DNA of 64,000 bases from Brachypodium distachyon (Eukaryota; Streptophyta; Magnoliopsida; Poales; Poaceae), in assembly GCF_000005505.3 (NCBI RefSeq), contig NC_016133.3, forward strand, positions 1,674,001-1,738,000, written 5' to 3'. The translations under genes were made by a program, and so were the position numbers. Positions 23,546 to 35,830 of the stretch are shown here, piece after piece. The stretch's first letter is position 1. Each line of letters starts with the position of its first letter. The notes beneath the pieces are model-generated. The model ran no database searches and was not told the origin of the DNA. It saw only the letters and a list, made by a program, of their open reading frames with translations.

Positions 23546-24224
23546 TAACACAATGGCAGCAAAATCACAAGGGGTCTAGATCTCTCTAGCTCACTGAAGG
23601 TCTTTTTTCTTTGGGGAAATTTTATTGTACTTTTGTGCTAACTGTAGTAGGGTTCTTTGTGGAAAATCACAAGGGGCCTATTGGTTTGGGCGAGTAAATA
23701 GCTTTTGGCTGGTGGTGTACAGAGGTGTGTGATTCCTCGCCATTTTTGGGCAAATGTAACTCTGCAGCGAAGCAAAGAAATGTTGTATTCTCAGAATTAT
23801 CCTCCAGACATTGAGATCTGGTAATAGACAATGACCGTTGGAGCTTTTCATAGGAGACTATGTTCTGTGTGGCCATTGATAGCTGAAGAAATCAGTTTTC
23901 AAGGTGGCCAAAGCTGCTGCGAAATAGCAAGTATCTGAGCACATTTTGAATATTCTTCTCCAAAATTTCTGGCAAGATTATCCTCCTAAAAATTATAAAT
24001 TTTATCATTAGCTCAAACCATCGCACTTGAATGTGACCACGATTAGCGTTCTATGTAATGATGAGCAAAATGCAAAAGAAGTCATTCTCACTTCTGAAGC
24101 CAACATTAAGGAATTAGTGCCACAACTATTGGATCTACAATCACCAAATGAACTATCTGAATCAGCCCACCTGCCCCAAGACAAGCCACTTGTTTCTGTA
24201 AGAATCCATAAAATGCTTATGTTA
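23546..24224. other. convergent 3' regions of SUV2 (+) and DnaJ (-)
   Basis: Holds the 3' UTRs of the two convergent genes. No further coding region, RNA gene or repeat is recognised. Confidence 0.5.
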
Positions 24225-27200
24225 TTAGCTTCCCATGATCCGCCTTATGGCAGCTCGCTGCGACGACGATAGCCTTGTCGGAAAGGTCACATCAAACCTG
24301 ATCCTCAAGCTCCCCTTCTTCCCTGGCTCCTTCCTGATCGGCCAACCTTCGTTCTCGATCACTATCTCCTGCCCAGGGCGCACCACTTCCTCCACCCTGA
24401 CTGGAAGGCTCCTGCCGTCGAGGGTCTTGAGGTTTATGGTTGTCCCGGCAAGAGCATCCACCAGAGGGATCTCCTGGCTTACTAGGAGGTTGTTCCCTTC
24501 CAGAGTGTAGATGTCATGGGGTTTCACGTCGATGACAAAGGTTATGTCCTGTGGCAAATAGCCGTGCAGCCTGTCGCCCTTGCTGGGAAATGTCATCTTT
24601 GTTCCCCTTTTCCAGCCTGGCAAAACCTCAACCAGTAAGACCTCTGTCTCAACTTCTAGCCTTCTGCAAAAGATGACATGAAGACGGAGAATCAGATACG
24701 CAAAATACTGAAACATCTCAAGCCAGTTATGCCCTGCAATGCAAGAGAGATGATAGGAAGGACTTCACTGATCCAGATTCATTTTGGGAGTAAATAGGCA
24801 AAAGTAGAAAATGGCTATAGGTGGCTATACTCCTTGTCTATGCTCCTCGCGAAAAAGTCAAAGGAGACCAACAAAACATTATAGACGTGTAGAACTTAAC
24901 AAACACAGTGGGATGCCAGGTATGATGTCAACCGTGGCATGATTTTCACATCAATTACAAAAACGGCATTGTGCATTTATCAGCAACCTGCCTCATTAGG
25001 GTTAAGAACAATCAGAATTCATGCAAAGAGTAGCCCTTTTAATTTAAGTAATTTTGACTGGAGATAACAAGATTAGTAAAGAGTAGGGACTTACTGCTAA
25101 TGGAGAAAAAAGTGCATAAAGAAAAAGAGTCAAACATCAAAACGACAAAACCTGTTCTGGTTACAAATGCCAGAAAAACATGCTAAGATATGCAAGACGA
25201 TATGTGAACAGATGTTCAAATTAAATACCATAGACATGCACTCAAGGTAAGCATTTTAGGAGCAGTTCAAATTCACACTTTATAATAATTTTCTTGCAAA
25301 AAAGGACCTAGCAATAGGCAATAAATAGTTCAAATTCACACAATCACAGTAAAGGCCCACATTCTCAAGTTTCATAAATGTGCCAATATTAAATGAAAAT
25401 CAAAAGCAGCAGAGAAAAATACCACAGTGGAACAGCACATTACAGTCACGTATATGGGAAAAGTAGATACGCACCCATCAGGTTTTGGAACATTCCTAGT
25501 GATCTTCATCTTCTTTTTTGTTCCATTATACAACTCTTCAAGAGTGCATAGTAATGTTTTCTCTACAGGCGGTGGCTTTTCTAGCTGACTTGTACTGGTA
25601 CTGGGCTCCTTCTGTGAACCGGAAGAAGCTTCACTTCGACCGTTTCTTGCTGAGGTCCAGTGTGTTTGATGAAAGCGCCCTCGGTCTTGGTCAAAGGAGT
25701 ATGGCTTGCTGCTTGCCATGAACTCGGCAAAGAAATCATCTGGATCACTAGGATTGTACCGGAAATTACTTGGACCACTTGGGCCAGCAGCTGTGGAGGT
25801 TCGGCTTTGCGAACCCGGTGGAGGCATTCCCTTTAAACCTTCTTCACCATATTGGTCATAGATTGCACGCTTTTCTGGATCACTTAATACCTGGCAAAAT
25901 CAGCCACAGTTGGTGAGAGAAGAGCAAATAAGTAAAGCAACAGATGAACTAAATTTGAAGCCGTGAAGGCACTTGGAGGAAAACAGGAAACAGAATTTGT
26001 ATAACTGGTGCTTTCTTTGAAAAAAAGTAAAGTACAACACATACTGCAATCCGCACCCATATATGTTGTACAGTGATAGAATAAAACTAAAATGAGTGCA
26101 ATACAGTACAAGTCTTACAGCTCGTTTGGCACCCATCATTTGGGCATAGAATTCTGGAATTCATTTTGAATTCCAGAAACCAACTTGTTTGGGTGGCACG
26201 GAATTGGCCATAGGAATCCAATCTCAAATTCTATGAAATTATACTATAACTAACCCCAATTCCTCTCTAAAAGGCATCATTTCTCTCGAATTGTCTCTCA
26301 CTCTACAATTCCATGTGGTAGACAAACATGATTTTTGAACCCGGAATTCAAATTCAACCAAATGAAATCCTATCAAAAATTGGATTTCATTTCATTTCTA
26401 CCAAATGAAATGAATTCTTGGTTGCCAAACGGGCTGTTAGTGTCTTAAGAGGTGATGAGGTTACATGCAAATGATGATTACCAGAAAAGTAAAGCAGCTG
26501 CAGTTTCTTTTGCAATTGCATTTAAACAAGACCCAGTCTTGCATCACATCTAATATAGTTCACCGAACCTTTAGGATTACTTTACACCATACTGTGCTCC
26601 CTACTAAATGCAAAGTGGCAAGCAGATTAGGCAAAGGTAACTTTGAACTTAGCGCAAATGTGTTTTAGAATAATCAGAGAAGCCCCAGTTTCACCATTTC
26701 CAAACAACGTTAAATGAAAGTCAAATTAGGCATTTTAACTTTTGAGATGCCGGAACAGTATAGTTACTTTTGCAACTGAATACAAAATTGCAAATGTTCC
26801 TATTGAATTTGAATGGAAGATGAAACAATAGTTCCACTTTGCACAACAAACACTATAGATGAGCAGTACTGTTCAAGAAGAAAAACATAAACTATACATC
26901 GCTCCTTGTAGATCCAAGAAGTAGATTGAACATTCCAATTCCAGATGGTGCACCTTGGCACAACTTGGAGGTACGGGCAACTACAAATTTGAGCTGATAA
27001 GCTTCTGTACCATGTACTCAGGGCGACAAAGAGATGCTCATGGTACATTCTATTACAACTAAAAGGTAAATCTCCTTAATCATGATATACAAGTGAGCAC
27101 ATTAATCGAGCTACAATTTTCTATATGCGCAGAACCAAAAGAGAAATCATTTAATTTAAACTAAAAGCACAAATAGCTATCATCATTTCGTTTCGAATTT

Positions 27201-27435
27201 CGAACCGGCAAATAATCAAACACGTACCCTGTAACGGGTATTGCAAAGGAAAGTAAATGTACAGAAGTTCACTTGCCTCATAGGCCTCGGTTATCTGTTT
27301 GAACTTGGCCTCAGCCTCGGTGCCACCAGTCGGGTTCTTGTCAGGGTGCCACGTCCTCGCGAGCCGCCGGTACGATTTCTTGAGGTCCTCCAAGGTGGCA
27401 TTGCGGTTCACCTTGAGGATGTTGTAGTAGTCCAT
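24225..27435 (-). CDS. class-B DnaJ/HSP40 co-chaperone
   Basis: HSP40 proteins deliver clients to HSP70 and stimulate its ATPase through the J domain. Three exons on the minus strand, 27435-27277, 25890-25475 and 24663-24225, give 337 residues, the usual length of plant type-B cytosolic DnaJ proteins. The J domain spans about 1-70 with the HPD motif at 30-32 (TWHPDKN). A weak Gly/Pro/Ser linker follows, with an aromatic DPDDFFAEF segment. There is no zinc-finger CxxCxGxG, so it is type B. The C-terminal client-binding domains start with [20 protein letters not shown] and end [15 protein letters not shown]. No CaaX tail, signal peptide or transit peptide is seen. Intron 1 (27276-25891) has a GC donor: TATGAG|GCAAGT joined to TTTTGCCAG|GTATTAAG gives the expected [11 protein letters not shown], while no GT donor keeps the frame. 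Intron 2 is GT-AG. Confidence 0.94.
26118..26436. mobile_element. PIF/Harbinger (Tourist)-like MITE in DnaJ intron 1
   Basis: Flanked by TTA on both sides (26115-26117 and 26437-26439). The left end CAGCTCGTTTGGCA and right end TGCCAAACGGGCTG are inverted, and inner GAATTC-containing arms are also complementary. 319 bp, no ORF. The 3-bp TTA duplication favours Harbinger over hAT. Confidence 0.75.
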
Positions 27436-28095
27436 CCTCTTCCTGCCTTTCCTATTCCTAAACACAGATAATCAACAAATCCCTAACCCTAGATCAGCAT
27501 GCCTCCGGACTCCAAATCAGTAGGAAGACCAAAAACAAATTCAGAAAAAATATTGAGAACTTGAGTGGTCTAGATCCCTACCTTTTCCTCTCCCCCAACC
27601 AATTTCACGGCGGATTCTCGGCAACAGCACCAGGAAATCGATGTAATCGCCGTAGAAATGGAAGCGCCCAGAGCCCCAGACTCTCCTTCCAATCCGCAGA
27701 ATAAGCGGCGAAAATCTGTACCTTTTCCGACTATCTGCAACCAAACCACGCCCAATTACTGTGCCTAAACGCCCCTGGAATGCGCAAGGATACAGATAAG
27801 GTGAGCCAAAGCTGGACAAGGAGATTAAAAAAGAAACTGCTGCCTGGGGCTTCAAAAACTAAGACGCCACCGAAAATTCTCACAAGAAAATGGCTCCGGC
27901 GCCGCCTCAGAAATCTCACCTCTTTCCGTCCGCCGTGAATCTGCGACGAGGCCGCCGCCTGATTTCGGGTGGGGACTGGGGAGTCTCCGGGATGATTTTG
28001 TAGCACAGAGAGAGATGTTTGGGGGCTTTCTCTTCTTCTTCTTCCTCCCCAAATTTTCCGTTTTTTTCTCCTTCTGACTTTGTATATATGTGAAG
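27436..28095 (-). promoter_or_regulatory. 5' leader and promoter of the DnaJ gene
   Basis: A GC-rich stretch ends near 28060 and a TATA-like ATATATA lies at 28083-28089 on the minus strand. A plausible leader splice acceptor (GTGTTTAG|GAATAGG, near 27456) and donor-like sites suggest one or more 5' UTR introns. The ATG at 27435 is in good context (A at -3, G at +4) and directly opens the J domain. Confidence 0.5.
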
Positions 28096-29560
28096 TGATT
28101 TAATAAATTTCGGGGGTTTTAAGGAAGGAGGGCGTGGGGTAATCCGTAGAAGCTTTTGGTATGGTCTGGTGTTTGAATTTTATGTGCGCCAGGTTGTATT
28201 GTGGATTGGGAATATATTACATTACATTTGCCAAGAGAAAAATGTTTCTGTACATATGAGCCCATGCAAATAGTATTTTGCCAAAAAGATACTATTAGGT
28301 TAATTTTTTTTCGTGCCTTTTCTGTCCCTCACGCCACTTATCACTATTGTCGATATTGTCTTCCTTACGAAATGGATATTTAAATATGAGTTTCTCATAC
28401 CAAATCGAGATGAACCGTTTTAAACAATGGTCTTGCAGCTGACTTGCTGCAAGGGCTAGTGTTTTTTATTTTTTTTATTTCAAGAATCACAAATAAATTG
28501 ACATGTAAAAGTGGGTTTCTAAGAAGACAATAGAAGAGATCTGACCTAATGATTAGAACCATAATCGTGAATTTTAGATTAGTTACATTGATCAACTCTG
28601 TTACTATGGATCAGATGAAACATCTGGATAACATTACACCAAGCTCACTCTCCAATACGGCAGCATCTATTACAAAAGTTTGACTTCAACCAACTTTCCT
28701 CTTCACGTCTTTACTATTACAAAGAGGAATTGATAGTCCGTGGCAGTGGCGTCACACATCTGCTCCTCTCCACCTCTAATTGCCTCTCCTCACCAAATAT
28801 TTGCACTTATAGCATGATCTGGATCATCCAATCCACGATAACAAACAAAATGTGAAAATGGTGTGGGGTGGGTTGGTGGGGACACCCTAACAACCTTTTC
28901 TCAGCGCACCTGATGGTTCTTCCTAATGTGATGCACCCAAAACTTACAAAACATGACGCTTTCATCCTACCCAAGGAACAAATCGATGGTCTGGAAGATA
29001 AACCATGATCACCAAAAGCTTATCCTCACCGTGCCTCGCCATGACCCAACGTCTCCCACCACACCGCACCCACATTCCTACTCCTCTGCCCCGCACCGTT
29101 GCGTCATGTACCTGTCCCTTGCAGCCCATCTTCCTTGTTTAAGGTCACAACTCGACAATCTATCACGACAAGCAAGTGTTACGGGTTTGAATACAACTAA
29201 ATCTTGTTGTAGGCGAAATTGACGTAAGAATATGATAGCCCCGTGATATAGCGGCGTGAGGAAGTCTGTGTGTGACATAGTACCCGCAGTATTGCGATCA
29301 AAAGATGCACCATAGATGTCTATCTTTTCACGGGCACATGAAAGGAGAAAATGAAAAAAAAACACTAGTAGTCGGAGAAAAGAAGTCAGAGATAAACACC
29401 GTTTCACAACCCAGATCAATGTCTTTATAATAATTAAGTGTTTTTTGTTAGTCCGTAACAAACACGGCACGCTTTGCTTCGATTAGTCACATTGATCAAT
29501 TTCGTTAAACTGCCGTCAAAGGAATTTTAAGTGCGGCAGGAAAACAGACACCCGATTGAG
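28096..29560. other. divergent intergenic region between DnaJ and ARF
   Basis: No gene seen. A block like ATTAGT(T/C)ACATTGATCAA occurs twice in direct orientation (28575 and 29482), possibly the remains of a repeat or element ends. The remainder is mixed AT-rich sequence with a CCCACCA-rich patch near 29040-29100. Confidence 0.4.
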
Positions 29561-29840
29561 GAGAAAGTTTGCAAAGCAAGACAAGTGTATTCTAACCGCG
29601 TGTTGTGTGTGTGCGCTGTCCTTCCTTCCTTTCCCAGTAGCCAAGAACAAGAAGCATCTCCTCTCCTCCTCCCTTTCTTCCTCCTCGCATCCTCTCTTCC
29701 TCGCCAAGTTCTCACCAACCAACCCCGCCCGACGCTGCTCTGGACCCCTGCAGGTAGCGACAGCTGTCCAAGACCGGCCAAGAACTCACCCACTCAACAG
29801 AGAGAGCGAGAGAGGAGGAAAGGGAAGCGGAAGCAGGGAG

Positions 29841-32343
29841 ATGGGGCAGGCTCTGCGCAGGCTCTTCGACTCCTTCTTCTCCACCAAGGAGATGAGGGTT
29901 CGTCAATCAAACTTTACCTTTACTTTCCCCCTTTTTCAGCTTCCGCGGCGCGCTTGCTTGCTTCTGGGGTCTTGCTTGGTTCTCGATCTTGTAGGTTCTT
30001 GGGCCTCTCTCTCGATGCGGCGTAGTTCTTGGAATCGATTCACTTCTCGACGTTCCTGCTTTGGTTGCATCAGTCTTGCTGACTTGCTTGAATTGAGCCA
30101 CTCAGGACCGGCCCTAGAATAGTCGAATCAGTGTGCCAATCTGAACCTTTAGGGTTTTCTTGTCGAGTTGATGCCTGGGCGTTGGATTCGTAGCTGCGCG
30201 GGCGCAAATCTGATGAATTCAGTGCTTGCTGATTGTATTCTCCTTGCCTTGCAGCGGAAAGTGAGCAATTTGTCGCGAAATGGTTTGGGATGGCTGACAC
30301 TTTAGAAGTGTGTAGTAGCAGCGGACGGGTTGTAGTACTGACAGTTAATTTTGCAGAGGCAGAGTTAGGACATTAGCTAACTTGGTTAGCTGTCTTGTTA
30401 GATGTGGGCATTGCCTCTGTAGTTCTTCGAACTGAAACTAAATCATGAAATTCAAAAGATCCCTAACCATTTCATATGCCTTAACTCAACAATTTTGTGG
30501 TGGCTTAACTGAACCGTTTCATCAAGTCTCCTTCTGGACCTTCAGACTCAACTTATAAAGTAGTACATTCTTTTTTGTTGATTGTCAGTTTTTTTCGGCT
30601 AATAGTGAATAACGTTTTGAAGGTTGTGATGCTTGGTTTGGATGCAGCTGGCAAAACAACAATCTTGTATAGGCTGCACATGGGGGAGGTTCTTTCAACA
30701 GTCCCTACAGTAGGTAGGAGATTGATATAACATACTACTATTTCTGTATTTATTTATGCCTAGTGTTGCAGTAGTGTACCTTGCCATGAAGATGCAGGTG
30801 GTAATGGATAAACAAACACTTATTCTCATTATATGCCATGAAACAATATGTAGTTCTTTCATTTTTTTATTGCCATGAAGATGCATTAAGTACTTTCTTT
30901 CTTTTTTTATTTTTTTAGGGGAAAGTTCTTTCATTTTATTATTTATACACAGAATTGCTTCATATTGTTGATTTCGAGTTTCCTAGTTATTGGGGTGGCT
31001 AACATTTTCTCTTCGTCCAAATTATGTTACTTGGAATAACTTGGCATAATTGAATTTTAGGAAGTAGTGGAAATTTGGGAGATTAAACCTTTTTCCTGCT
31101 TTTGACAATAAAATGCACCATCTTGACATCTTGGGCTTTACTGCTCGCCTCGTTTCTGCCATTCATTGATTGTATGTATATCTTTGGTATATGATTTCTC
31201 CTCTTCAGGTTTTAACGTTGAGAAGGTTCAGTACAAGAACGTGGCATTTACCGTGTGGGATGTTGGCGGACAAGAAAAGCTCAGGCCATTATGGAAGATG
31301 TACCTCAGCAATTCCGATGCACTGGTAATAATTATTAGAAACCTCAATAGTTAGCACCTCATTTTTCCATTTCCAACCCACTTTAGTACCTATAAAATAA
31401 TATTTTCTGAATCATTGCATTGGTTGTCTTTCATGTGTTGTTCAAAGTGTGGTTAATATCAAAATACAGCCTTTTTTCAAATTGTAAGACCTATTGAAAA
31501 ATTTGCATGCTATTGATTGATTTCCTAGCCTGTTAAGGATTTGTTTAGTTTTAACTGTTACATGTATCATATACTTATCTTTTGCTGCCAAGTTAAGGAT
31601 GTGTTTCCACTTTTGATTTGGTGTAGATCTATGTTGTTGATTCTTTGGACAGAGAAAGGATTGGAGATGCCAGACAAGAATTCCAGGTAACATATTTTAT
31701 ACTATTCTGTCAAACAGGACTTCCAATGGCCTCAAATAACGCTGCTTGAGAATGTGAGGTCCTGCTAACTTGCATTTTTTTTTCCACTTTCAGACCATTA
31801 TCAAGGACCCTTTGATGGCAAACAGCATAATCTTAGTATTAGCAAACAAGCAGGACTTGGTAAGTTAAATTAACCACTCTACCGCATAATTGTCTAGCTG
31901 TTCACAGTTGCATGTCTTGTCTTCTGAAATTGCGTTATGATTGGTAGTTTGTTAGTGCAAAATAAAATAAAATGATACCAGCCTGTCTGTTGTAGTATCA
32001 AATTTAATGTTGGTTCTGTACAGAATAAAACACAACATTTATCAGTTTATCCAGTTTATGTTAGAGGACAAATGTGGAATATTACTTTTATTAGAAAAAT
32101 TGGAGGCATAGATCACTTATGCTGATTATGTTTCCCTTCTTCACATAGAGAGGTGCGATGAGCCCGGAGGAGGTGAGCGAAGGGATGGGCCTTCATGATC
32201 TCAAGAACAGACTATGGCATATACAGGGGACGTGTGCACTCCGGGGTGAGGGCCTTTATGATGGGCTGGATTGGCTTGCGTCCACCCTGAAGCAGTTGCA
32301 GGACACAGGCCATTCTACTTCAGTCGCTGGCCCTTCCATCTAA
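29841..32343 (+). CDS. ARF-family small GTPase, ARFB1-like
   Basis: ADP-ribosylation factors recruit coats and effectors to Golgi, endosomal or plasma-membrane sites in the GTP-bound state. Six exons, 29841-29897, 30623-30713, 31209-31324, 31627-31686, 31794-31859 and 32149-32343, give 194 residues. Gly2 (MGQALRRLF) is the N-myristoylation site that starts the amphipathic helix. The P-loop GLDAAGKTT is at 24-32, switch I Thr48 in TVPTVGFN, switch II WDVGGQ with Gln71, NKQD at 126-129 and GTCAL near 160. All nucleotide-binding motifs are present, so it should be active. The C-terminal tail extends past canonical ARF1 ([14 protein letters not shown]), as in the plant ARFB1 group. The segment after switch II reads [10 protein letters not shown], where ARF1 proteins have RHYFxNTxGL, a divergence that could alter effector choice. 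Confidence 0.94.
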
Positions 32344-33050
32344 TTTCCCCAGCAAAAAGGTTCTCACACCATCTCAGAGCCCACATTGACTCCTTCCATT
32401 TTCACCTTAGGTTAATTCTGGTCATTCATTGTTATCATCGAATCATGCCTAGACTACTAGCCTACCACCTACCGCCATATGGTGAAATAACACACTGTGG
32501 GCAACTTACTCCCATTCTTTTTCCTGCTTCAACCTGAAATCGATGTTATGTTTAGTGCAGTGTCCTTGACGCTCCTTGCCTGACGCCATGATCGTCCATC
32601 CATCCGGTTGATATGTTCATCTCACAAGGAGTATGCCTGACGGCTCACTGCGGCGGATGTCATTGTTACCAGTGTGTTCATTCGATACGAGATGGCGCTG
32701 ACTCAGCTGACAGCAACTCGGCAGTGTTATCTTCTTTCTCCTGAGATGGGCCGCAAAGCTCTGGATATCTGTATGAATGAATGATAAACAGTGGCACGGG
32801 ATTGTTTGTATGTTGTGTATACCTGAGTTGAGACTTGAGAAGGAATGGCCCTTGTGCACCAGTTTGCCTATTAGTAATAATAATTAGAAAAAAAGAAAAA
32901 GCAGTTTGGTTATCTCTATGATTTGCTCAGCACTTCAGAATGTCAGTAAACCGGTGAGCATTAACCACGGAGAGAATACAGTATGGATTGAAGCCAAGTT
33001 CAAAGTCAATCCTTTCTCCTCGAAATAGATTTATTTACGGTTATCAAAAG
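32344..33050 (+). other. ARF 3' UTR and downstream spacer
   Basis: Probable 3' UTR extending several hundred bases. No other gene or RNA recognised before the tRNA. Confidence 0.4.
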
Positions 33051-33110
33051 TACTCCCTCCTATACTAAATTTTTTGTCGTGGTTTTAGTTCGAGTAAAAA
33101 AATAAATGAA
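33051..33110. mobile_element. one end of a Stowaway-like MITE (other end lost)
   Basis: TACTCCCTCCTATACTAAAT followed by TTTTGTCGTGGTTTTAGTTC is the typical left end of these elements. No matching right end is present before the tRNA gene. Confidence 0.4.
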
Positions 33111-33141
33111 ACTATCAAAAATCCAGAGAAAGGATAAAATG

Positions 33142-33148
33142 AAAAAAA
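33142..33148 (-). terminator. RNA polymerase III terminator of tRNA-Ser
   Basis: A run of seven T on the minus strand begins 6 bases past the tRNA 3' end. Confidence 0.75.
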
Positions 33149-33153
33149 GGTAT

Positions 33154-33235
33154 CGACGCCTGAGAGATTCGAACTCTCGCGGGGAAACCCCATGTACTTA
33201 GCAGGCACACGCCTTAACCACTCGGCCAAAGCGTC
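33154..33235 (-). tRNA. tRNA-Ser (anticodon GCU)
   Basis: An 82-nt type II tRNA. The acceptor stem GACGCTT pairs with AGGCGTC (one G-T pair), with discriminator G. The D-arm (TGGCCGAGTGG) and T-loop GTTCGAATC are intact. The anticodon stem TGTGC/GTACA closes the loop CTGCTAA, so the anticodon is GCT. The long variable arm (ATGGGGTTTCCCCGC) is typical of serine tRNA. No intron. Confidence 0.96.
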
Positions 33236-33751
33236 GTTGTTGCTTCTTGAGGTTCCATTTCTTACATATTCTTAAGATACGCAACACAATGCCAAGGCCC
33301 ACTGTCACCGATACATCATACTTTCTACATTTCAACTCTTAGTTTGAGGTAAAAAAATGCGAAACGTCTCTATGGCATTCTTGGCCCAGACCCACACCTA
33401 CCCGTAAGAGTAGGTCTTGCCTGACATAGCAGTTGGTGCCATAGAAATACAGAATGACTGAAACGAAAGAATCACAGCATATGTTCTTGGGAAAGCTTTT
33501 CCCTTGAGTGGTTTCAACACAGTCGTCCCACAATTTCAAAGCATTTGTACATCAGGTAGGCAGTCTCCTAGCACAACAACAAAACAATGGAATCATGGGG
33601 GGCAACAACGACAACTGAAGAGGCATCTGCACATGTCAGGGAGCTCGCAACAACACCGTGGTCCAGTTCTCGCTTCCGTGGCGTGCCCGAGAGGGAGGGA
33701 GGGAGAGGGAAGCATGCGCCAGGAGAGGAGGAGCTTGCAGCGGGCTCGTCA

Positions 33752-35830
33752 TCATTGCTCCTTCCAGATGCGACCGGTCACCCGCAGCTTGAGCTCCTGC
33801 CTGGTGCCGCTGGAGAAGAAGAGTGCCATGTTGCGGTGGATGATGAGGCCGTCGAAGCTGTCCCGCACCTTCTTGTGGCCGTCCCGGATGCTCCGGGGAG
33901 TGCCCTGCCACGTCAGCTTCCTCCCGTTCCCACCCACCTCCAGGCTGTAGCAGAAGTTCCGTGCCTCGCTCTCTTCACCCATGAACCGCAGGAAAGCCAT
34001 GTATACTGGTGACATGCCGAGCAGGAACGCCTCGAAGTGGAGGCAGAAGTGCTGCCCAAAACACTTGAATACCTGCAAGGCAACCACATGGCAGACCATA
34101 TCACTAGATTGGACAGTCAAAAGCTAGCTGATTCATTCAAACAACTAAGATTTAAAGGTTTCAAAGCAAGAGATGAGGATTTGATCATGTTCAGAACGCG
34201 AAAAGATATACTCCTACCAGAAATGCTTCTTACTAGGCAAATACTATGCTAATGAATATGCTTAAACATTTTAAAATGTTTGATTGGACAATCAGATAAC
34301 TTTTCCTTCACAGCCAGACACCAATTGTTTTTAACATGCATCGAGACATTACTTACAGTGAGCATCCATGTAGCATTTTCCACTTCGTAAGGGTTGGACT
34401 TCACATAGCGGTGGTTAAAGGTACAGCCTTCATGCAAGTCCACCTTATGGTCGTTTATGAGATGAGACACGAGCATCGGAACATCACCTGCGATCAAGCA
34501 TTCTGAACCTGCATATGGACAACTGTATGGCCTAAACCTGCAGAGCTCCTCGTGCTTAAGTTTGTGTTGGTAAGGATGGATCTCGGTACAACCCAGGCTT
34601 TGATATTTGCATGGAAGCTGAATGGATTCGGCCACCTTCTCAAGAGCCAAGCATCTAATATTTCCCAATTCCTGGCGACAAGTAGGGCAATGATTGTCTA
34701 CCCTATGCTTACAGCTGGAGCAAATTGTGTGACCGTTTGGGCACTGCAAGAAGAGCATTAATAATAAGTAGATCATCATCTTTCTCACTATATAAATCAT
34801 AATTAGAAAACATTGTTCTAACTGCCATGATTTAAGAGTTAAACTAACACAATCAGTTTGCAACTCTTTTGACTTCAGTGACATAAAATAAGGGTGGAAC
34901 AAGTAACAAAGTTGTGGAAGTGGATGATCATGATAGGTTAAATAAAAAAAATCATATTTTACAATGCTGAGTCTGAAATGAAAAATTGGTAAAATAAACA
35001 TAACATACTACACACATAACTACAGAAGTGCCAGAATATAAAGCAAACTACAGAAGAGCCAGCAGATAAAGCAGACTAAGAACAGCTTTCATGAAAGGGC
35101 AGAAAACTTATGTGCTTGTTGAGACTTGAGATCATGCATGGGAAAAGGAATACAGAAGCATGCGAACCTAACTATGCATGCACGCCACAAGCATACTGAT
35201 CAAACCAAGAAACTGATCTCAGACATTCCTATTGTTTCTTCAACATGTGGAAGATATGGATGACTTTGAAGATCAACAAGCCAGTGCCGTAACATGGGAA
35301 ATACAATGAACACAAAATGAAAAACAATCGACTTAGCATGACAACATGTAAACTTGTTATTAGTTCAAACTTAGAACACCTTAGTAGCTACATGTCCTAT
35401 GTTGGCACAAAATTCGCAGCATTTATGCCTTACATATCAAAAGGCAATTTAAGTGAAGTATGCAAAGTCATGGGACAGGCACAGCTTTTTCTCTAAATTC
35501 CAACCCAAAACTGAGTAAACGAAAACTAACAGAATGTCATTTGCAAAATTGTCAAAGAATCTGCCTCTGCTGGGGGACTAGGGTCAAGACAAGCATCAGT
35601 ACACATACCTGAAGTATAGGCGGCCGCATTGAGTTTGTACACACTGGACACTCAAGCAAATCATTCAAGCCAGTCAATGATGATAAACCAACATTGACAA
35701 GTGAAGCAGCCCAGGAGGGCTTACTTGTAGAGTCTCCATCAAGCCTAATACTACTGAGTGCCTCAGAGAGCCCATGGTCTATACAATCTGATTCAAGAAC
35801 TTCAGTCACAATGCTACTTCCTGGGGCCAT
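33752..35830 (-). CDS. SINA/SIAH-type RING E3 ubiquitin ligase
   Basis: SINAT proteins ubiquitinate target proteins for degradation and act in stress, autophagy and hormone signalling. Three coding exons, 35830-35609, 34743-34357 and 34072-33752, all phase 0, encode 309 residues. The N terminus (MAPGSSIVTEVLESD) is the usual SINAT start. The RING finger spans about 61-96: CPVC, then CPNGHTIC, CKHRVDNHCPTC, with exon 1/2 joining inside it. The SINA zinc-finger pair follows (LPCKYQSLGC, HEELCRFRPYSCPYAGSECL, HLINDHKVDLHEGC), then the TRAF-like C-terminal domain for dimerisation and substrate binding (FGQHFCLHFEAF to LKLRVTGRIWKEQ). All zinc ligands are present. The 5' UTR is probably split, with a GC-rich first exon near 36900-37190 and an acceptor at TTATCTAG about 40 bp upstream of the ATG. 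Confidence 0.95.

Noticed and set aside
33504..34104. Frames of up to 148 codons overlapping the last SINA exon.
   Set aside because: Out-of-frame readings of the TRAF-like domain exon.
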